The position numbers and the translations under genes are program-made. DNA of 64,000 nt, from NCBI GenBank assembly GCA_018673475.1, contig JABHCN010000009.1, forward strand, positions 58,367 through 122,366, in the 5' to 3' direction. Positions 7,512-16,697 of this stretch are shown here, piece by piece (within the stretch, counting starts at the first letter, position 1; the number at the start of each line of letters is the position of its first letter). Below the pieces are notes generated by a model. It was not told the origin of the DNA. It saw nothing but the letters and a program-made list of their open reading frames with translations, and searched no databases. The DNA comes from Actinomycetota bacterium. GTDB taxonomy: Bacteria > Actinomycetota > Acidimicrobiia > Acidimicrobiales > MedAcidi-G1.

Positions 7512-9784
7512 CAGACCTGGCTACCTCGAAGCGAACTGCCGCCCCACGCATCGGCGAGGACACCCCCCGGCCCGATGGTGTGCCCAAGGTGGCGGGAACC
7601 TTCGCCTTCTCCTCGGACCTTCACCATGACCGGATGCTCTGGGGTGGAACTCTCCGCTCACCGCACCCATCGGCCCGGATCAGGTCGGTGGACATATCCG
7701 CCGCAGTGGCCGTCACCGGTGTGCACGCCGTGCTGACCAACGAGGACGTTCCCGGCTCGCTCACCTACGGCCTTGAGCACAGGGACCAGCCGGTGCTGGC
7801 GGCCGATGTGGTCCGCTACGAGGGCGAACCCGTGGCCATCGTGGCGGCTGACAACCCCGAAGCCCTACGAATGGCCATCGATGCCATAGCGGTCGACTAC
7901 GAGCCCCTGGACCCCCTCGTGGACCCCGACCTCGCAGAACGGGCCGATCCCATCCACCCCGACGGAAACCTGGTTCGACGTATCAACCTCATCCACGGTG
8001 ATCAAGATGTCAGCGGCGAGGTCCAGGTCGAGGGCACCTACGAGGTGGGAATGCAGGACCAGGCGTTCCTGGGGCCCGAGTCCGGTATGGCGGTACCGGC
8101 AGAGGACGGTGGTATCGACCTCTACGTGGCAACCCAGTGGCTTCACTCCGACCGGGACCAGGTGGCCGACTGCCTGGGCCTGGATCCCGCCCGGGTGCGG
8201 CTCACCCTCTCGGGGGTCGGCGGAGCCTTTGGAGCCCGGGAGGACCTCAGCCTCCATGTCCACCTCTGCATGCTGGCCCTCCACACCCGCAGGCCCGTGA
8301 AGATGGTCTACTCACGCGAGGAGTCCTTCCACGGTCACGTGCACAGGCACCCGGCACGGATGTGGTTTCGGCACCACGCCGACCGTGACGGCACCATTGT
8401 CCGGGTCGAGTCCCGCCTGGTCCTCGATGGCGGTGCCTACGCCTCGTCGAGCGGCGCCGTAATCGCAAACGCAACCTGCTTTGCCGCTGGTCCCTACAGG
8501 GTGCCCAGTGCCCACATCGACGGTGCTGTTGTACGGACCAACAACCCACCGTGTGGGGCGATGCGCGGCTTCGGGGCCGTCCAGACCTGCTATGCCCACG
8601 AGGCCCAGATGGATCGCCTGGCCGACGCCCTTGGCATGGATCCTGTGGAGTTGCGTCTCCACAATGCCCTGGCTCCCGGCGATGAACTCCTCACCGGCCA
8701 GACGATCACCGGAACCGCACCTGTCGCCGAGGTCATCAGGACCTGTGCCGACCACCCGTCGGGCGCCTCGATGGCAGTCGATCCGATGGAACTTCCGGGC
8801 GGTGCCGGTCGAACGGCCGATCCGGAGCATGTGGTACGGGGCGAGGCCTTCGCCCTCGGCTTTAAGAACCTGTTGTTCTCAGAGGGATTCGACGACTTCA
8901 GCGAGGCCTCCTGTCATCTTGCCGACGGGGTGGCCACGATCACGAGCGCCTGTGCCGAGGTCGGCCAGGGGTTCGTGACGCTCGCCCAGCAGATCACCTG
9001 TGAGGTGCTGGGTGTGGACGATGTCGTGCTACTCCCGGCATCCACGGACGGCATCGGATCTGCCGGTTCCACATCGGCCAGCCGGCAGACCTGGATGTCG
9101 GGTGGTGCGATCCAGGAGGCCTGTGGGCAGGTACGTGTTCAGTTGCTTGAACGCCTGGCTGCCGAGCACGGTGTCGATGCCGACGATCTGGTCGTTGCCG
9201 ACGGAAGGGTCGTTTCCATGGCCGGTGGACTAGAGATCGATCTGGTCGAGGCCACAGCCGAGCCAATCGAGGCATCGGTGGTGTTTCGACATGCACCCAC
9301 GTTGCCACTCGATGAGAACGGCCAGGGGGACGCACACGTCTCGTTCGCCTTCTCGGCCCACCGCGCCATCGTCGATGTCGACGTTGAGCTGGGGCTCGTC
9401 AAGGTAGTGGAGTTGACCACCTCCCAGGATGTGGGCCGGGTGCTCAACCCCCTCCAGACCATCGGCCAACTCGAGGGCGGCGCAGCCCAGGGTGTCGGCC
9501 TGGCGGTGATGGAGGAGGTTCTGGTCGAGGGGGGTCGGATCCGCAATGCCTCGTTCACCGACTACCTGGTTCCGACGGCACTGGACATGCCGCCCGTCGA
9601 GATCGCAGCCCTGATCGAGCAGGCTGAGCCGGGTGCACCCTTTGGTGCCAAGGGCATTGGGGAGCCACCCTCCATCTCGTCCACGGCTGCTGTGGCGGCC
9701 GCCATTCGCAATGCCACCGGCCTGGACCTGCCGAGGGTGCCGGTAAGGCCAACCGACATCGTGTTCCCGGAAGGTGCAGCATGA
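7508..9784 (+). CDS. Mo-hydroxylase large subunit (xanthine dehydrogenase/CoxL family)
   Basis: A 758-residue molybdopterin-cytosine-type subunit that would hydroxylate an aromatic or heteroaromatic carbon. Family landmarks are present: GGAFGARED, GAMRGFGAVQ, AEVGQG, and the C-terminal GAKGIGE whose glutamate is the catalytic base in the family. The CO-dehydrogenase active-site loop with its special cysteine was not seen, so 'xanthine dehydrogenase-like' is safer than CO dehydrogenase. The frame is open from 7442, but ATG 7508 is chosen because it overlaps the small-subunit stop and gives the usual N-terminus. The substrate is unknown; purine-like rings are favoured by context. Confidence 0.9.
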   Translation: MTDLATSKRTAAPRIGEDTPRPDGVPKVAGTFAFSSDLHHDRMLWGGTLRSPHPSARIRSVDISAAVAVTGVHAVLTNEDVPGSLTYGLEHRDQPVLAADVVRYEGEPVAIVAADNPEALRMAIDAIAVDYEPLDPLVDPDLAERADPIHPDGNLVRRINLIHGDQDVSGEVQVEGTYEVGMQDQAFLGPESGMAVPAEDGGIDLYVATQWLHSDRDQVADCLGLDPARVRLTLSGVGGAFGAREDLSLHVHLCMLALHTRRPVKMVYSREESFHGHVHRHPARMWFRHHADRDGTIVRVESRLVLDGGAYASSSGAVIANATCFAAGPYRVPSAHIDGAVVRTNNPPCGAMRGFGAVQTCYAHEAQMDRLADALGMDPVELRLHNALAPGDELLTGQTITGTAPVAEVIRTCADHPSGASMAVDPMELPGGAGRTADPEHVVRGEAFALGFKNLLFSEGFDDFSEASCHLADGVATITSACAEVGQGFVTLAQQITCEVLGVDDVVLLPASTDGIGSAGSTSASRQTWMSGGAIQEACGQVRVQLLERLAAEHGVDADDLVVADGRVVSMAGGLEIDLVEATAEPIEASVVFRHAPTLPLDENGQGDAHVSFAFSAHRAIVDVDVELGLVKVVELTTSQDVGRVLNPLQTIGQLEGGAAQGVGLAVMEEVLVEGGRIRNASFTDYLVPTALDMPPVEIAALIEQAEPGAPFGAKGIGEPPSISSTAAVAAAIRNATGLDLPRVPVRPTDIVFPEGAA

Positions 9785-11061
9785 ACAGCCCCTGCGATCA
9801 CCTGCGCATCGATGGCGACCGCCTGATGCGGCGACTCGTCGAACTGGCCACCATCGGTCCCATCGAAGGTGGAGGTTCCAGCAGGCTGGCCCTGACCGAC
9901 GAGGACCGGGAGGGGCGCGACCTTGTCACCACCTGGATGCGCGATCTGGGCCTTGATGTCCGCATTGACGGAATCGGCAACGTGGTGGCCACCCGTCCGG
10001 GTCGGACCGATGGACCTGCCGTCATGACGGGCAGCCACATAGACACAGTGCGCTCAGGCGGACGCTACGACGGGAACCTGGGGGTTCTGGCCGGCCTCGA
10101 GGTGATCGAGACGCTCATAGATGCAGGTGTCGAGACCGAGCATCCGATTGCCGTGGCCTTCTTCACCGACGAGGAGGGAGCCAGGTTCCCACCGGACATG
10201 CTCGGAAGCCTCGTCTATGTGGGTGGCCTCGGCCTCGAGGAGGCCCTCGACATCGAGGGAATCGACGGGTCCATCGTCGGAGACGAACTTGACCGCATCG
10301 GCTACCGGGGGCCCCACCCCTGCCCGGGCCCCGCCCCGCATGCATTCGTTGAACTCCACATTGAGCAGGGTCCCGTGCTCGAGGCCGGAGGCCACACGAT
10401 CGGGGCTGTCACGGGAGTCCAGGGCATCTCCTGGACCGAGTTCACGATCACGGGCCAGGCCAACCACGCCGGGACCACGCCCATGGACCTGCGCCACGAC
10501 GCCGGCTGGGCGGCAGCAGCCATTGCGGTCCACGTTCGCGACATGGCCACCAGGATGGGCGGCCGGCAGGTCGCGACGGTCGGCCGACTGGACCTTGCGC
10601 CAGACCTCGTGAACGTCGTTGCCGGTTCGGCCGTACTCACAGTCGACCTGCGCAACACCGACGAGGCGCTCCTGACAGAAGCCGAGGCCGACCTCGCCGC
10701 ATTCGTGGAAGGTATTGCCGAGGCCGAGGGAGTCTTGATCGAGGCCCGAACCCTCGCCCGGTTCGAACCGGTGGCGTTCAACGGATCTGTCGTCGCAACC
10801 GTTGCCAGCACAGCGGAGAGCCTGGGGCACGCTGTCTCGGAGATGCCCTCCGGTGCCGGCCATGACGCCCAGATGATGGCCCGCATCTGCCCCACGGGGA
10901 TGGTGTTCGTGCCCAGCCGCGACGGCATCAGCCACAACCCTGCCGAGTACACCGACCCGGTAGACCTGGCAGCGGGGGTCAATGTCTTGCTCCACACCCT
11001 GTTGAGACTCGACGGTGACGCATTGGAAGACGACGCCCCTGAGGAGGGAGAGACCAGATGA
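9781..11061 (+). CDS. M20-family Zn hydrolase (hydantoinase/carbamoylase, allantoate amidohydrolase type)
   Basis: A 426-residue binuclear zinc peptidase-fold enzyme. The metal-binding segments GSHIDTVRSGGRYDGNLGV (residues ~83-101) and FTDEEGARF (~124-132) are those of beta-ureidopropionase, L-carbamoylase and allantoate amidohydrolase. The HIEQGPVLE motif and a dimerisation 'lid' domain follow. It would remove the carbamoyl group from an N-carbamoyl amino acid or hydrolyse allantoate, releasing ammonia and carbon dioxide. It is coupled by ATGA overlaps to the Mo-hydroxylase before it and the nitrilase-fold enzyme after it. Confidence 0.9.
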   Translation: MNSPCDHLRIDGDRLMRRLVELATIGPIEGGGSSRLALTDEDREGRDLVTTWMRDLGLDVRIDGIGNVVATRPGRTDGPAVMTGSHIDTVRSGGRYDGNLGVLAGLEVIETLIDAGVETEHPIAVAFFTDEEGARFPPDMLGSLVYVGGLGLEEALDIEGIDGSIVGDELDRIGYRGPHPCPGPAPHAFVELHIEQGPVLEAGGHTIGAVTGVQGISWTEFTITGQANHAGTTPMDLRHDAGWAAAAIAVHVRDMATRMGGRQVATVGRLDLAPDLVNVVAGSAVLTVDLRNTDEALLTEAEADLAAFVEGIAEAEGVLIEARTLARFEPVAFNGSVVATVASTAESLGHAVSEMPSGAGHDAQMMARICPTGMVFVPSRDGISHNPAEYTDPVDLAAGVNVLLHTLLRLDGDALEDDAPEEGETR

Positions 11062-12026
11062 GCCGAATCCTCACAGTTGGAGCCGCACAGACCGGACCCA
11101 TCCAGCGGGCCGACTCCCGTGCCGATGTGGTTGAGCGGCTCGTCGCCCTGTTGCGCCAGGGGGCAGACGCAGGCTGTGACCTCGTCGTGTTCCCGGAGCT
11201 GGCACTCACAACGTTCTTCCCCCGCTGGTGGGTTGATGACCGGGCAGAGTTCGACCACTTTTTCGAGACGGAAATGCCGGGGCCCGACACGAAGCCGCTC
11301 TTCGACGAGGCCGCACGCCTGGGTGTCGGCTTCCACCTCGGCTACGCAGAGTTGACACCCGACGGCCACCACTACAACACGGCCATTCTGGTCGAGCGTG
11401 ACGGATCGCTGGCCGGTCGCTACCGCAAGGTCCACCTGCCGGGCCACCACGAGCACGAGCCCTGGCGTGAGTTCCAGCACCTGGAGCGCTACTACTTCGA
11501 GCCCGGTGACGGGTTCAGCGTGTTCGGCGCCTTCGGCGGAGTTGTCGGTATGGCCATCTGCAACGACCGTCGCTGGCCCGAGACCTACAGGGTGCTGGGC
11601 CTGCAGGGCTGCGAGTTGGCTCTCATCGGCTACAACACGCCCGTCCACTACCCCCCGGATCCGAGCCAGGACGTGCTCCAGGGGTTCCACAACGGCCTCG
11701 TGCTTCAGTCCGGCGCCTACCAGAACGGAATGTGGGTTGTGGGTGTGGCCAAGGCCGGTGAAGAGGAGGGGTGCCTCCTGCTCGGCGAGAGCTCGATCGT
11801 GGCGCCCTCCGGTGAGGTGCGGGCCCGCTGCACCACCGACGGTGATGAACTTGTCGTTGCCGAGTGTGACCTCGACATGTGCTCCAACTACAAGGACACG
11901 CTGTTCAACTTCAGCTACTACCGCAGGCCTGAGGTGTATGGCCGCATCACCGGGCAGACGGGCGTCGAGGTACCAGACGACGTCATCTCAGCCCTCGGAG
12001 GAGACGACGGAAGTGGGGGGCCATGA
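11058..12026 (+). CDS. Nitrilase-superfamily amidohydrolase, N-carbamoyl-D-amino-acid hydrolase type
   Basis: A 322-residue carbon-nitrogen hydrolase with the Glu-Lys-Cys triad at Glu47 (VVFPELAL), Lys124 (RYRKVHLPG) and Cys168 (MAICNDRRW). The HLPGHHEHEP segment followed by HLERYYFEPG, and the glutamate at position 47, closely match Agrobacterium-type D-carbamoylase, which cuts N-carbamoyl-D-amino acids. The neighbouring M20 enzyme covers the same type of bond with a different fold, so the operon encodes two decarbamoylases. It could also be a beta-ureidopropionase-like enzyme with a different substrate. Confidence 0.88.
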   Translation: MSRILTVGAAQTGPIQRADSRADVVERLVALLRQGADAGCDLVVFPELALTTFFPRWWVDDRAEFDHFFETEMPGPDTKPLFDEAARLGVGFHLGYAELTPDGHHYNTAILVERDGSLAGRYRKVHLPGHHEHEPWREFQHLERYYFEPGDGFSVFGAFGGVVGMAICNDRRWPETYRVLGLQGCELALIGYNTPVHYPPDPSQDVLQGFHNGLVLQSGAYQNGMWVVGVAKAGEEEGCLLLGESSIVAPSGEVRARCTTDGDELVVAECDLDMCSNYKDTLFNFSYYRRPEVYGRITGQTGVEVPDDVISALGGDDGSGGP

Positions 12027-14605
12027 CCACCTTCGTCCTGAACGGATCCACCGTTGAGACGTGTTCCGGACACCCGCACCTTCTGGCTGCCCTGCGCGAT
12101 GAACTCGGGGTCACCTCACCCAAGGACGGCTGCTCTCCGTCGGGCCAGTGCGGTTGCTGCACGGTGCTGCTCGACGGAAAGGCAAGGGTGGCTTGCCAGA
12201 CGTCCATGGAGAAGGCCGAGGGGGCCTCTGTCACCACCCTCGAGGGTCTCGAACAGGCCGAGCGAGATCGCTTCTCGGACACCTTCGCAGCGCACGGCGC
12301 CCTGCAGTGCGGGTTCTGCACCCCCGGGATCGTGATGCGGGCGAAGGCCCTCATCGACAAGAAGGGCGATGCCCTCACGAGGGATGAGGCGGCCCGCCAC
12401 CTGGGTGGGCACCTCTGCAGGTGCACCGGATACGTGAAGATCCTCGATGCCGTCGAGGCGGTGGCAGCCGGCGAGGTACCGGTCCCAGTCAGTCCGGGTG
12501 GTGTCGGAACCAGCGGAACGAAGTATCAGGCAGGCCTGTTGAGCATGGGAGACCGGCCGTTCATCGACGACATGGCACCCGACGGTCTCCTGCACGCCGC
12601 ACTTCACCTCTCCGACCATGCCCGCGCCGATGTGGTCAGGATCGACACCGCGGCTGCAGAGGCAGTCGACGGGGTCCACGCTGTCTTCACCGCCGCCGAC
12701 GTTCCCGGCGACCTGCGGGTGGGCATCATCCACACCGACTGGCCGGTGTTCATTCCCGAGGGGGGTCGCACCTCCTACCTGGGTGACGTCCTTGCCGTTG
12801 TGGTCGCCGACGACAGGGGGACCGCCCGCAGGGCGGCCGAACTGGTCAATGTCAACTACGCCCCTCTGGAGGTCTTCAGCGACCCGGTCGAGGCAGCGGC
12901 ATCAGGCGACGATGCCGTGTGGGGCCTCGACGGGAACATCCTCTCCGTATCCCGCTATTCGCGCGGAAGGGTCGAGGCGGCTCTGGAAGGTTCCACATAC
13001 GTCGTGGATGAGGTGTTCCAGACCCAGCGCATCGAGCACGCCTTCGTTGAACCCGAATCCACCATGGCTGCACCCACAGACGGTGGGGGCCTGCACGTCT
13101 GGTCCGGTGGCCAGGGCGTGTGGGACGACCGAAACCAGATCGCCTCCGTGCTCGGCATCGACAGCGACGTGGTCACGGTCGAACTGGTCAGCAACGGGGG
13201 CGCCTTCGGAGGCAAGGAGGACATGTCCAACCAGGCCCAGACAGCACTTGCCGCATACCTTCTTGGCCGGCCGGTCAGGTGCACGCTCTCTCGTGAGGAG
13301 TCCCTCCTCATGCACCCGAAGAGGCATCCGATCCGGATGGCGTACCGCGCCGGTTGCGACGCCGACGGTCACCTGACAGCCCTGTGGGTGCGCATGATCG
13401 GTGACTCCGGCCCCTATGCCTCGGTGGGCATGAAGGTTCTGGAGCGTGCCGCCGGGCATGCCAGCGGTCCCTACGTGGTATCCGACATTGACGTTGAGGC
13501 GACCGCTGTACGTACCAACAACCCGGTGTGTGGAGCATTTCGTGGCTTCGGAGCCAACCAGGCACAGTTCGCCATGGAGGGTGTGATGGACCGTCTCGCC
13601 GAGAATGTGGGAATCTCCGGTTGGGAGATGCGTAGCCGCAACATCGTTGGTCCGGGTGTCGTCTGGGGACCGGGTCAGGTGATGGACGACGGTTCCCTCG
13701 GTGCCCGGGCCTGCCTCGACGAGGTGAAGGAGGCCTACGACGGGGCCGTGAAGGCGGGGAGGCCCGTCGGCCTCGGCCTGGGGCTCAAGAACTCCGGTCT
13801 CGGCAACGGCTTCAAGGAGATCGCACGGGCGGTGGTCAGGTTCACGGAGGACGGCGGTGTCGAGGTGAGACACTGCTGGACGGAGATGGGGCAGGGGGTC
13901 CACACCGTGGCCATTCAGGTCGCAGTCGAGGAATTGGGCATCGACCCCGCCCTGGTCGAGGTGGTCGTTGACACCACCCGTGAACTGGGTGCCGGACAGA
14001 CGACCGGCAGCCGCGGGACCCTGATGGGAGCCGGCTCGGTGGCCGACGCCTGCCGGGTTGCACTTGCCGACGGCTGTCAGATCGGCGTCGACTACGAGGG
14101 TGAGTACCGGGTGGACTGGACCAACTCCATGGACGACGGTATGGAGAATCCGGTGATCCACTCCACCTTCGGGTACGCGGCACAACTGGTGATTCTGGAT
14201 CCAGAGACCGGCGAGGTTGAGCAGGTGGTCGCGGCACACGACGTGGGACGGGCCGTGAACCCGATGCTCTGCGAGGGCCAGGTCGAGGGCGCCGTGCACA
14301 TGGGCCTCGGCTATGCGCTCACCGAGGGCTTCCCCGCCGATGACGAGGCAAGGCCGCTGAACACGACGCTGCGTAGTCTCGGAATCATCAGGCCCAAGGA
14401 CATGCCCCCGGTAGATGTACGGCTCGTCGAGGTTCCCCAGCCCGATTCGCCCTATGGGATCAAGGGGGTGGGCGAGATCGGTCTGGTGCCTACAGCCGGA
14501 GCCGTTGCAGCGGCCCTCCACGAACACGACGGGCAGTGGCGCAGCGAGCTTCCGATGAACGAACCGGGTCAGCGTGAGACCTGGGCCGGGTGGGACGGCC
14601 GATGA
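12023..14605 (+). CDS. Fused [2Fe-2S]/molybdopterin hydroxylase (xanthine dehydrogenase family)
   Basis: An 860-residue fusion of an Fe-S subunit (residues 1-~155) and a Mo-binding large subunit (~165-860). The first cluster has the variant spacing DGCSPSGQCGCC (Cys37, Cys43, Cys46, Cys58); the second uses Cys96, Cys99, Cys132 and Cys134. The Mo part carries GGAFGGKED, GAFRGFGANQ, TEMGQG and GIKGVGE. No FAD subunit is fused, so it may share the one at 6175-7032 or use another acceptor. It overlaps the genes on both sides by ATGA. It is a separate enzyme from the three-subunit hydroxylase just upstream, and the sequences differ widely. Confidence 0.92.
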   Translation: MTTFVLNGSTVETCSGHPHLLAALRDELGVTSPKDGCSPSGQCGCCTVLLDGKARVACQTSMEKAEGASVTTLEGLEQAERDRFSDTFAAHGALQCGFCTPGIVMRAKALIDKKGDALTRDEAARHLGGHLCRCTGYVKILDAVEAVAAGEVPVPVSPGGVGTSGTKYQAGLLSMGDRPFIDDMAPDGLLHAALHLSDHARADVVRIDTAAAEAVDGVHAVFTAADVPGDLRVGIIHTDWPVFIPEGGRTSYLGDVLAVVVADDRGTARRAAELVNVNYAPLEVFSDPVEAAASGDDAVWGLDGNILSVSRYSRGRVEAALEGSTYVVDEVFQTQRIEHAFVEPESTMAAPTDGGGLHVWSGGQGVWDDRNQIASVLGIDSDVVTVELVSNGGAFGGKEDMSNQAQTALAAYLLGRPVRCTLSREESLLMHPKRHPIRMAYRAGCDADGHLTALWVRMIGDSGPYASVGMKVLERAAGHASGPYVVSDIDVEATAVRTNNPVCGAFRGFGANQAQFAMEGVMDRLAENVGISGWEMRSRNIVGPGVVWGPGQVMDDGSLGARACLDEVKEAYDGAVKAGRPVGLGLGLKNSGLGNGFKEIARAVVRFTEDGGVEVRHCWTEMGQGVHTVAIQVAVEELGIDPALVEVVVDTTRELGAGQTTGSRGTLMGAGSVADACRVALADGCQIGVDYEGEYRVDWTNSMDDGMENPVIHSTFGYAAQLVILDPETGEVEQVVAAHDVGRAVNPMLCEGQVEGAVHMGLGYALTEGFPADDEARPLNTTLRSLGIIRPKDMPPVDVRLVEVPQPDSPYGIKGVGEIGLVPTAGAVAAALHEHDGQWRSELPMNEPGQRETWAGWDGR

Positions 14606-15642
14606 GTATTCCGTCCAACACCACCCCGGGCCTCGTCTGTGCCCATCACCACCTCTACTCCTCGCTGGCCCGGGGTATGCCTGCACCACCACGCACACCG
14701 ACCGGGTTCGCCGAAATCCTGGAGCTGGTCTGGTGGCGCCTGGACCGGGCACTCGACCCTGCGAGCATCCGCTGGTCGGCGATGCTCGGAGCGCTCGAGG
14801 CACTTGAGCGGGGCTGCACGGCGATCATCGATCACCACGAGTCACCCGATGCCATCGATGGTTCGCTGAGCCTGATCGCCGAAGCCTGCGCAGAGGTCGG
14901 TGTGAGGGTCGACTGCGCCTACGGGGTGACGGACCGCCACGGGCCCGAGGGGGCCCGTAGGGGCCTCGCCGAGAACGAGCGGTTCATACGGTCCGGGGGT
15001 CGGGGTCGGGTGGGCGTGCATGCTGCATTCACGTGCACCGACGAGACCCTTGAAGCCGTCGCCGGGCTGGCGGCCGACCTGGATGTCGGCGTTCACATCC
15101 ATGTGGCCGAGGGCGAGGCCGATGCCGGTGCTGCGGACCGTCTGCGCCACCTGGCCGCCGACGACTGGCTTCTCGTGCATGGCGTGTACCTGACCGACGA
15201 CCACGGACTGGCCGGCACCATCGTGCACAACCCCAGGTCCAACATGAACAACTCGGTCGGCTACTCCCGGCCGACCCGCTTCTCAAACCCGGTCGCACTC
15301 GGCACCGATGGCATAGGCGCCGACATGCTCGAGGAGTTCCGACTGGCCTACGTGCGCCACCGTGAGCACGATGTCACGGCCTCTCCGGAGGTTGCCTGGT
15401 CGTATCTGGCGACCGGCTGGGACCTGTTCCCCGAGGCACTGGTCGACCGGGTCACCTGGAGCCACGATCCGATGGAACCGTGGCACCTGGCCTTCTCGCC
15501 GGGCGTCAGCCCCCTCAGGATCGAGGTGGAAGGCGAGTTGGTCTGGGCCGATGGCTCACCAACCCGGGTGGATGCCGACGAGATCCGTGCGAGGGCCGCC
15601 GAGGAGGCCGTCCGCCTGCACGCCCGACTGGAGGAAGTGTGA
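14602..15642 (+). CDS. SsnA-like amidohydrolase lacking the N-terminal beta-sandwich strand region
   Basis: A 346-residue metal-dependent hydrolase. The sequence [15 protein letters not shown] followed by a WWRLDRAL segment is characteristic of SsnA, a protein of the selenium-dependent Mo-hydroxylase gene set. Metal ligands are visible in [19 protein letters not shown] and GTDGIG. SsnA and related deaminases normally have about 60 residues before the first HxH. Here the HxH is at residue ~20, because the gene starts at an ATG overlapping the upstream stop, and only the C-terminal half of the beta-sandwich remains. Either the short form is functional or it is a domain-loss variant. The reaction is unknown; deamination or ring opening is likely. 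Confidence 0.75.
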   Translation: MSIPSNTTPGLVCAHHHLYSSLARGMPAPPRTPTGFAEILELVWWRLDRALDPASIRWSAMLGALEALERGCTAIIDHHESPDAIDGSLSLIAEACAEVGVRVDCAYGVTDRHGPEGARRGLAENERFIRSGGRGRVGVHAAFTCTDETLEAVAGLAADLDVGVHIHVAEGEADAGAADRLRHLAADDWLLVHGVYLTDDHGLAGTIVHNPRSNMNNSVGYSRPTRFSNPVALGTDGIGADMLEEFRLAYVRHREHDVTASPEVAWSYLATGWDLFPEALVDRVTWSHDPMEPWHLAFSPGVSPLRIEVEGELVWADGSPTRVDADEIRARAAEEAVRLHARLEEV

Positions 15643-15682
15643 GAAGAGAGACACCGGCCATTACGACCGAGGAGACAACCCG

Positions 15683-16684
15683 ATGACGAGGCTCGCCATC
15701 TACCTGCAGGACGCCCACACGATCACCGAGGCGATCGGGCACGCCCGCTATGCGGAGTCCCGTGGTTTCGAGGCTGTGTGGCAGGCCGACTCTCGGCTGG
15801 TGCGCGATGCCGTTGTTCCCATGGCGGCGTTCGGGGCATGCACCGACACGATCAAGATCGGATCGGGCGTGGTCGACTGCTGGACACGCAACCCGGCGCG
15901 CCTGGCATCCACCTTCTCGACCCTCGACGACCTGGCACCCGGCAGGATGATTCTCGGCATCGGTGCCTGGTGGGACCCGCTCGCAGCCAAGGTGGGCATC
16001 AACCGCACACGGCCCCTCGGGGTGATGCGCGAGGTCGTCACGACGGTGCGGGCCCTGCTGGCCGACGAGACCGTCACCTTCGACGGCGACTACGTGCACC
16101 TCGACGGGGTCGAGCTGGACTACGTGTACCAGGAGCGCCGCCCCAAGGATGTCCCCATCTACATCGGTGCAACCGGCATGAAGATGATGGAGTTGACCGG
16201 TGAGATCGCCGATGGCGTGGTCCTGAACTACCTCGTCTCACCTGGGTACAACAAGCAGGCGATGGAGCACCTGGAGATTGGTGCCGAACGCGCCGGCCGG
16301 TCGGTAGACGACCTGGACCGTCCACAGCTCGTGGTCTGTTCGGTCGCCGAAACCCGCGCCGAGGCTCTCGATGGTGCGCGGCTCATGGTCACCCAGTACC
16401 TGGGCCAGCAGCCGCACATCATGAAGGCCTCAGGCGTGCCCGAGTCCCTCCTCGAGGAAGTTGGAAGGATCCTGACCTGGCCCGCCACCCACGAGCAGGT
16501 TGAGGCCGCATCCAAGCTGGTTCCTGATGACATCGTCCAGATGATCTGTGCCGCCGGGACCCCGGACGAATGCAGGGAGAAGGTGGCCCAGTACATGGCC
16601 GATGGCTGCACCTGCCCCATCCTCTATCCGCTCGGCCCGGACGTGAACCTGATGATCGACACGTTTGCGGACTGGACCCCGTGA
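15683..16684 (+). CDS. LLM-class flavin/F420-dependent oxidoreductase (copy A1)
   Basis: A 333-residue luciferase-like TIM-barrel enzyme. ATG 15683 has an AGGAG 8 bases upstream; the open frame before it is a shadow of the preceding gene. Typical segments are [22 protein letters not shown] and VPIYIGATG. In Actinobacteria this group mostly uses F420, some members FMN, and acts on carbonyls, C=N bonds or as a monooxygenase. It is a close paralogue of the enzyme at 27861-28886: both share CTCPILYPL or VTCPILYPL before the C-terminal FADW-P ending. It sits in the catabolic operon between two amidohydrolases, so it probably reduces or oxygenates a pathway intermediate. Confidence 0.85.
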   Translation: MTRLAIYLQDAHTITEAIGHARYAESRGFEAVWQADSRLVRDAVVPMAAFGACTDTIKIGSGVVDCWTRNPARLASTFSTLDDLAPGRMILGIGAWWDPLAAKVGINRTRPLGVMREVVTTVRALLADETVTFDGDYVHLDGVELDYVYQERRPKDVPIYIGATGMKMMELTGEIADGVVLNYLVSPGYNKQAMEHLEIGAERAGRSVDDLDRPQLVVCSVAETRAEALDGARLMVTQYLGQQPHIMKASGVPESLLEEVGRILTWPATHEQVEAASKLVPDDIVQMICAAGTPDECREKVAQYMADGCTCPILYPLGPDVNLMIDTFADWTP

Positions 16685-16697
16685 GAGGATTGCCTGC

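Noticed and set aside
7508..9784. True aerobic CO dehydrogenase (CoxL form I)
   Set aside because: The characteristic cysteine-containing active-site loop was not found; the sequence fits the wider xanthine-dehydrogenase-like family better.
12902..14803. Long minus-strand open frame (633 codons) opposite the fused Mo-hydroxylase
   Set aside because: It is antisense to a gene with clear family motifs, has a His/Gly/Gln-rich composition typical of GC-rich shadow frames, and no recognisable domain or ribosome-binding site.
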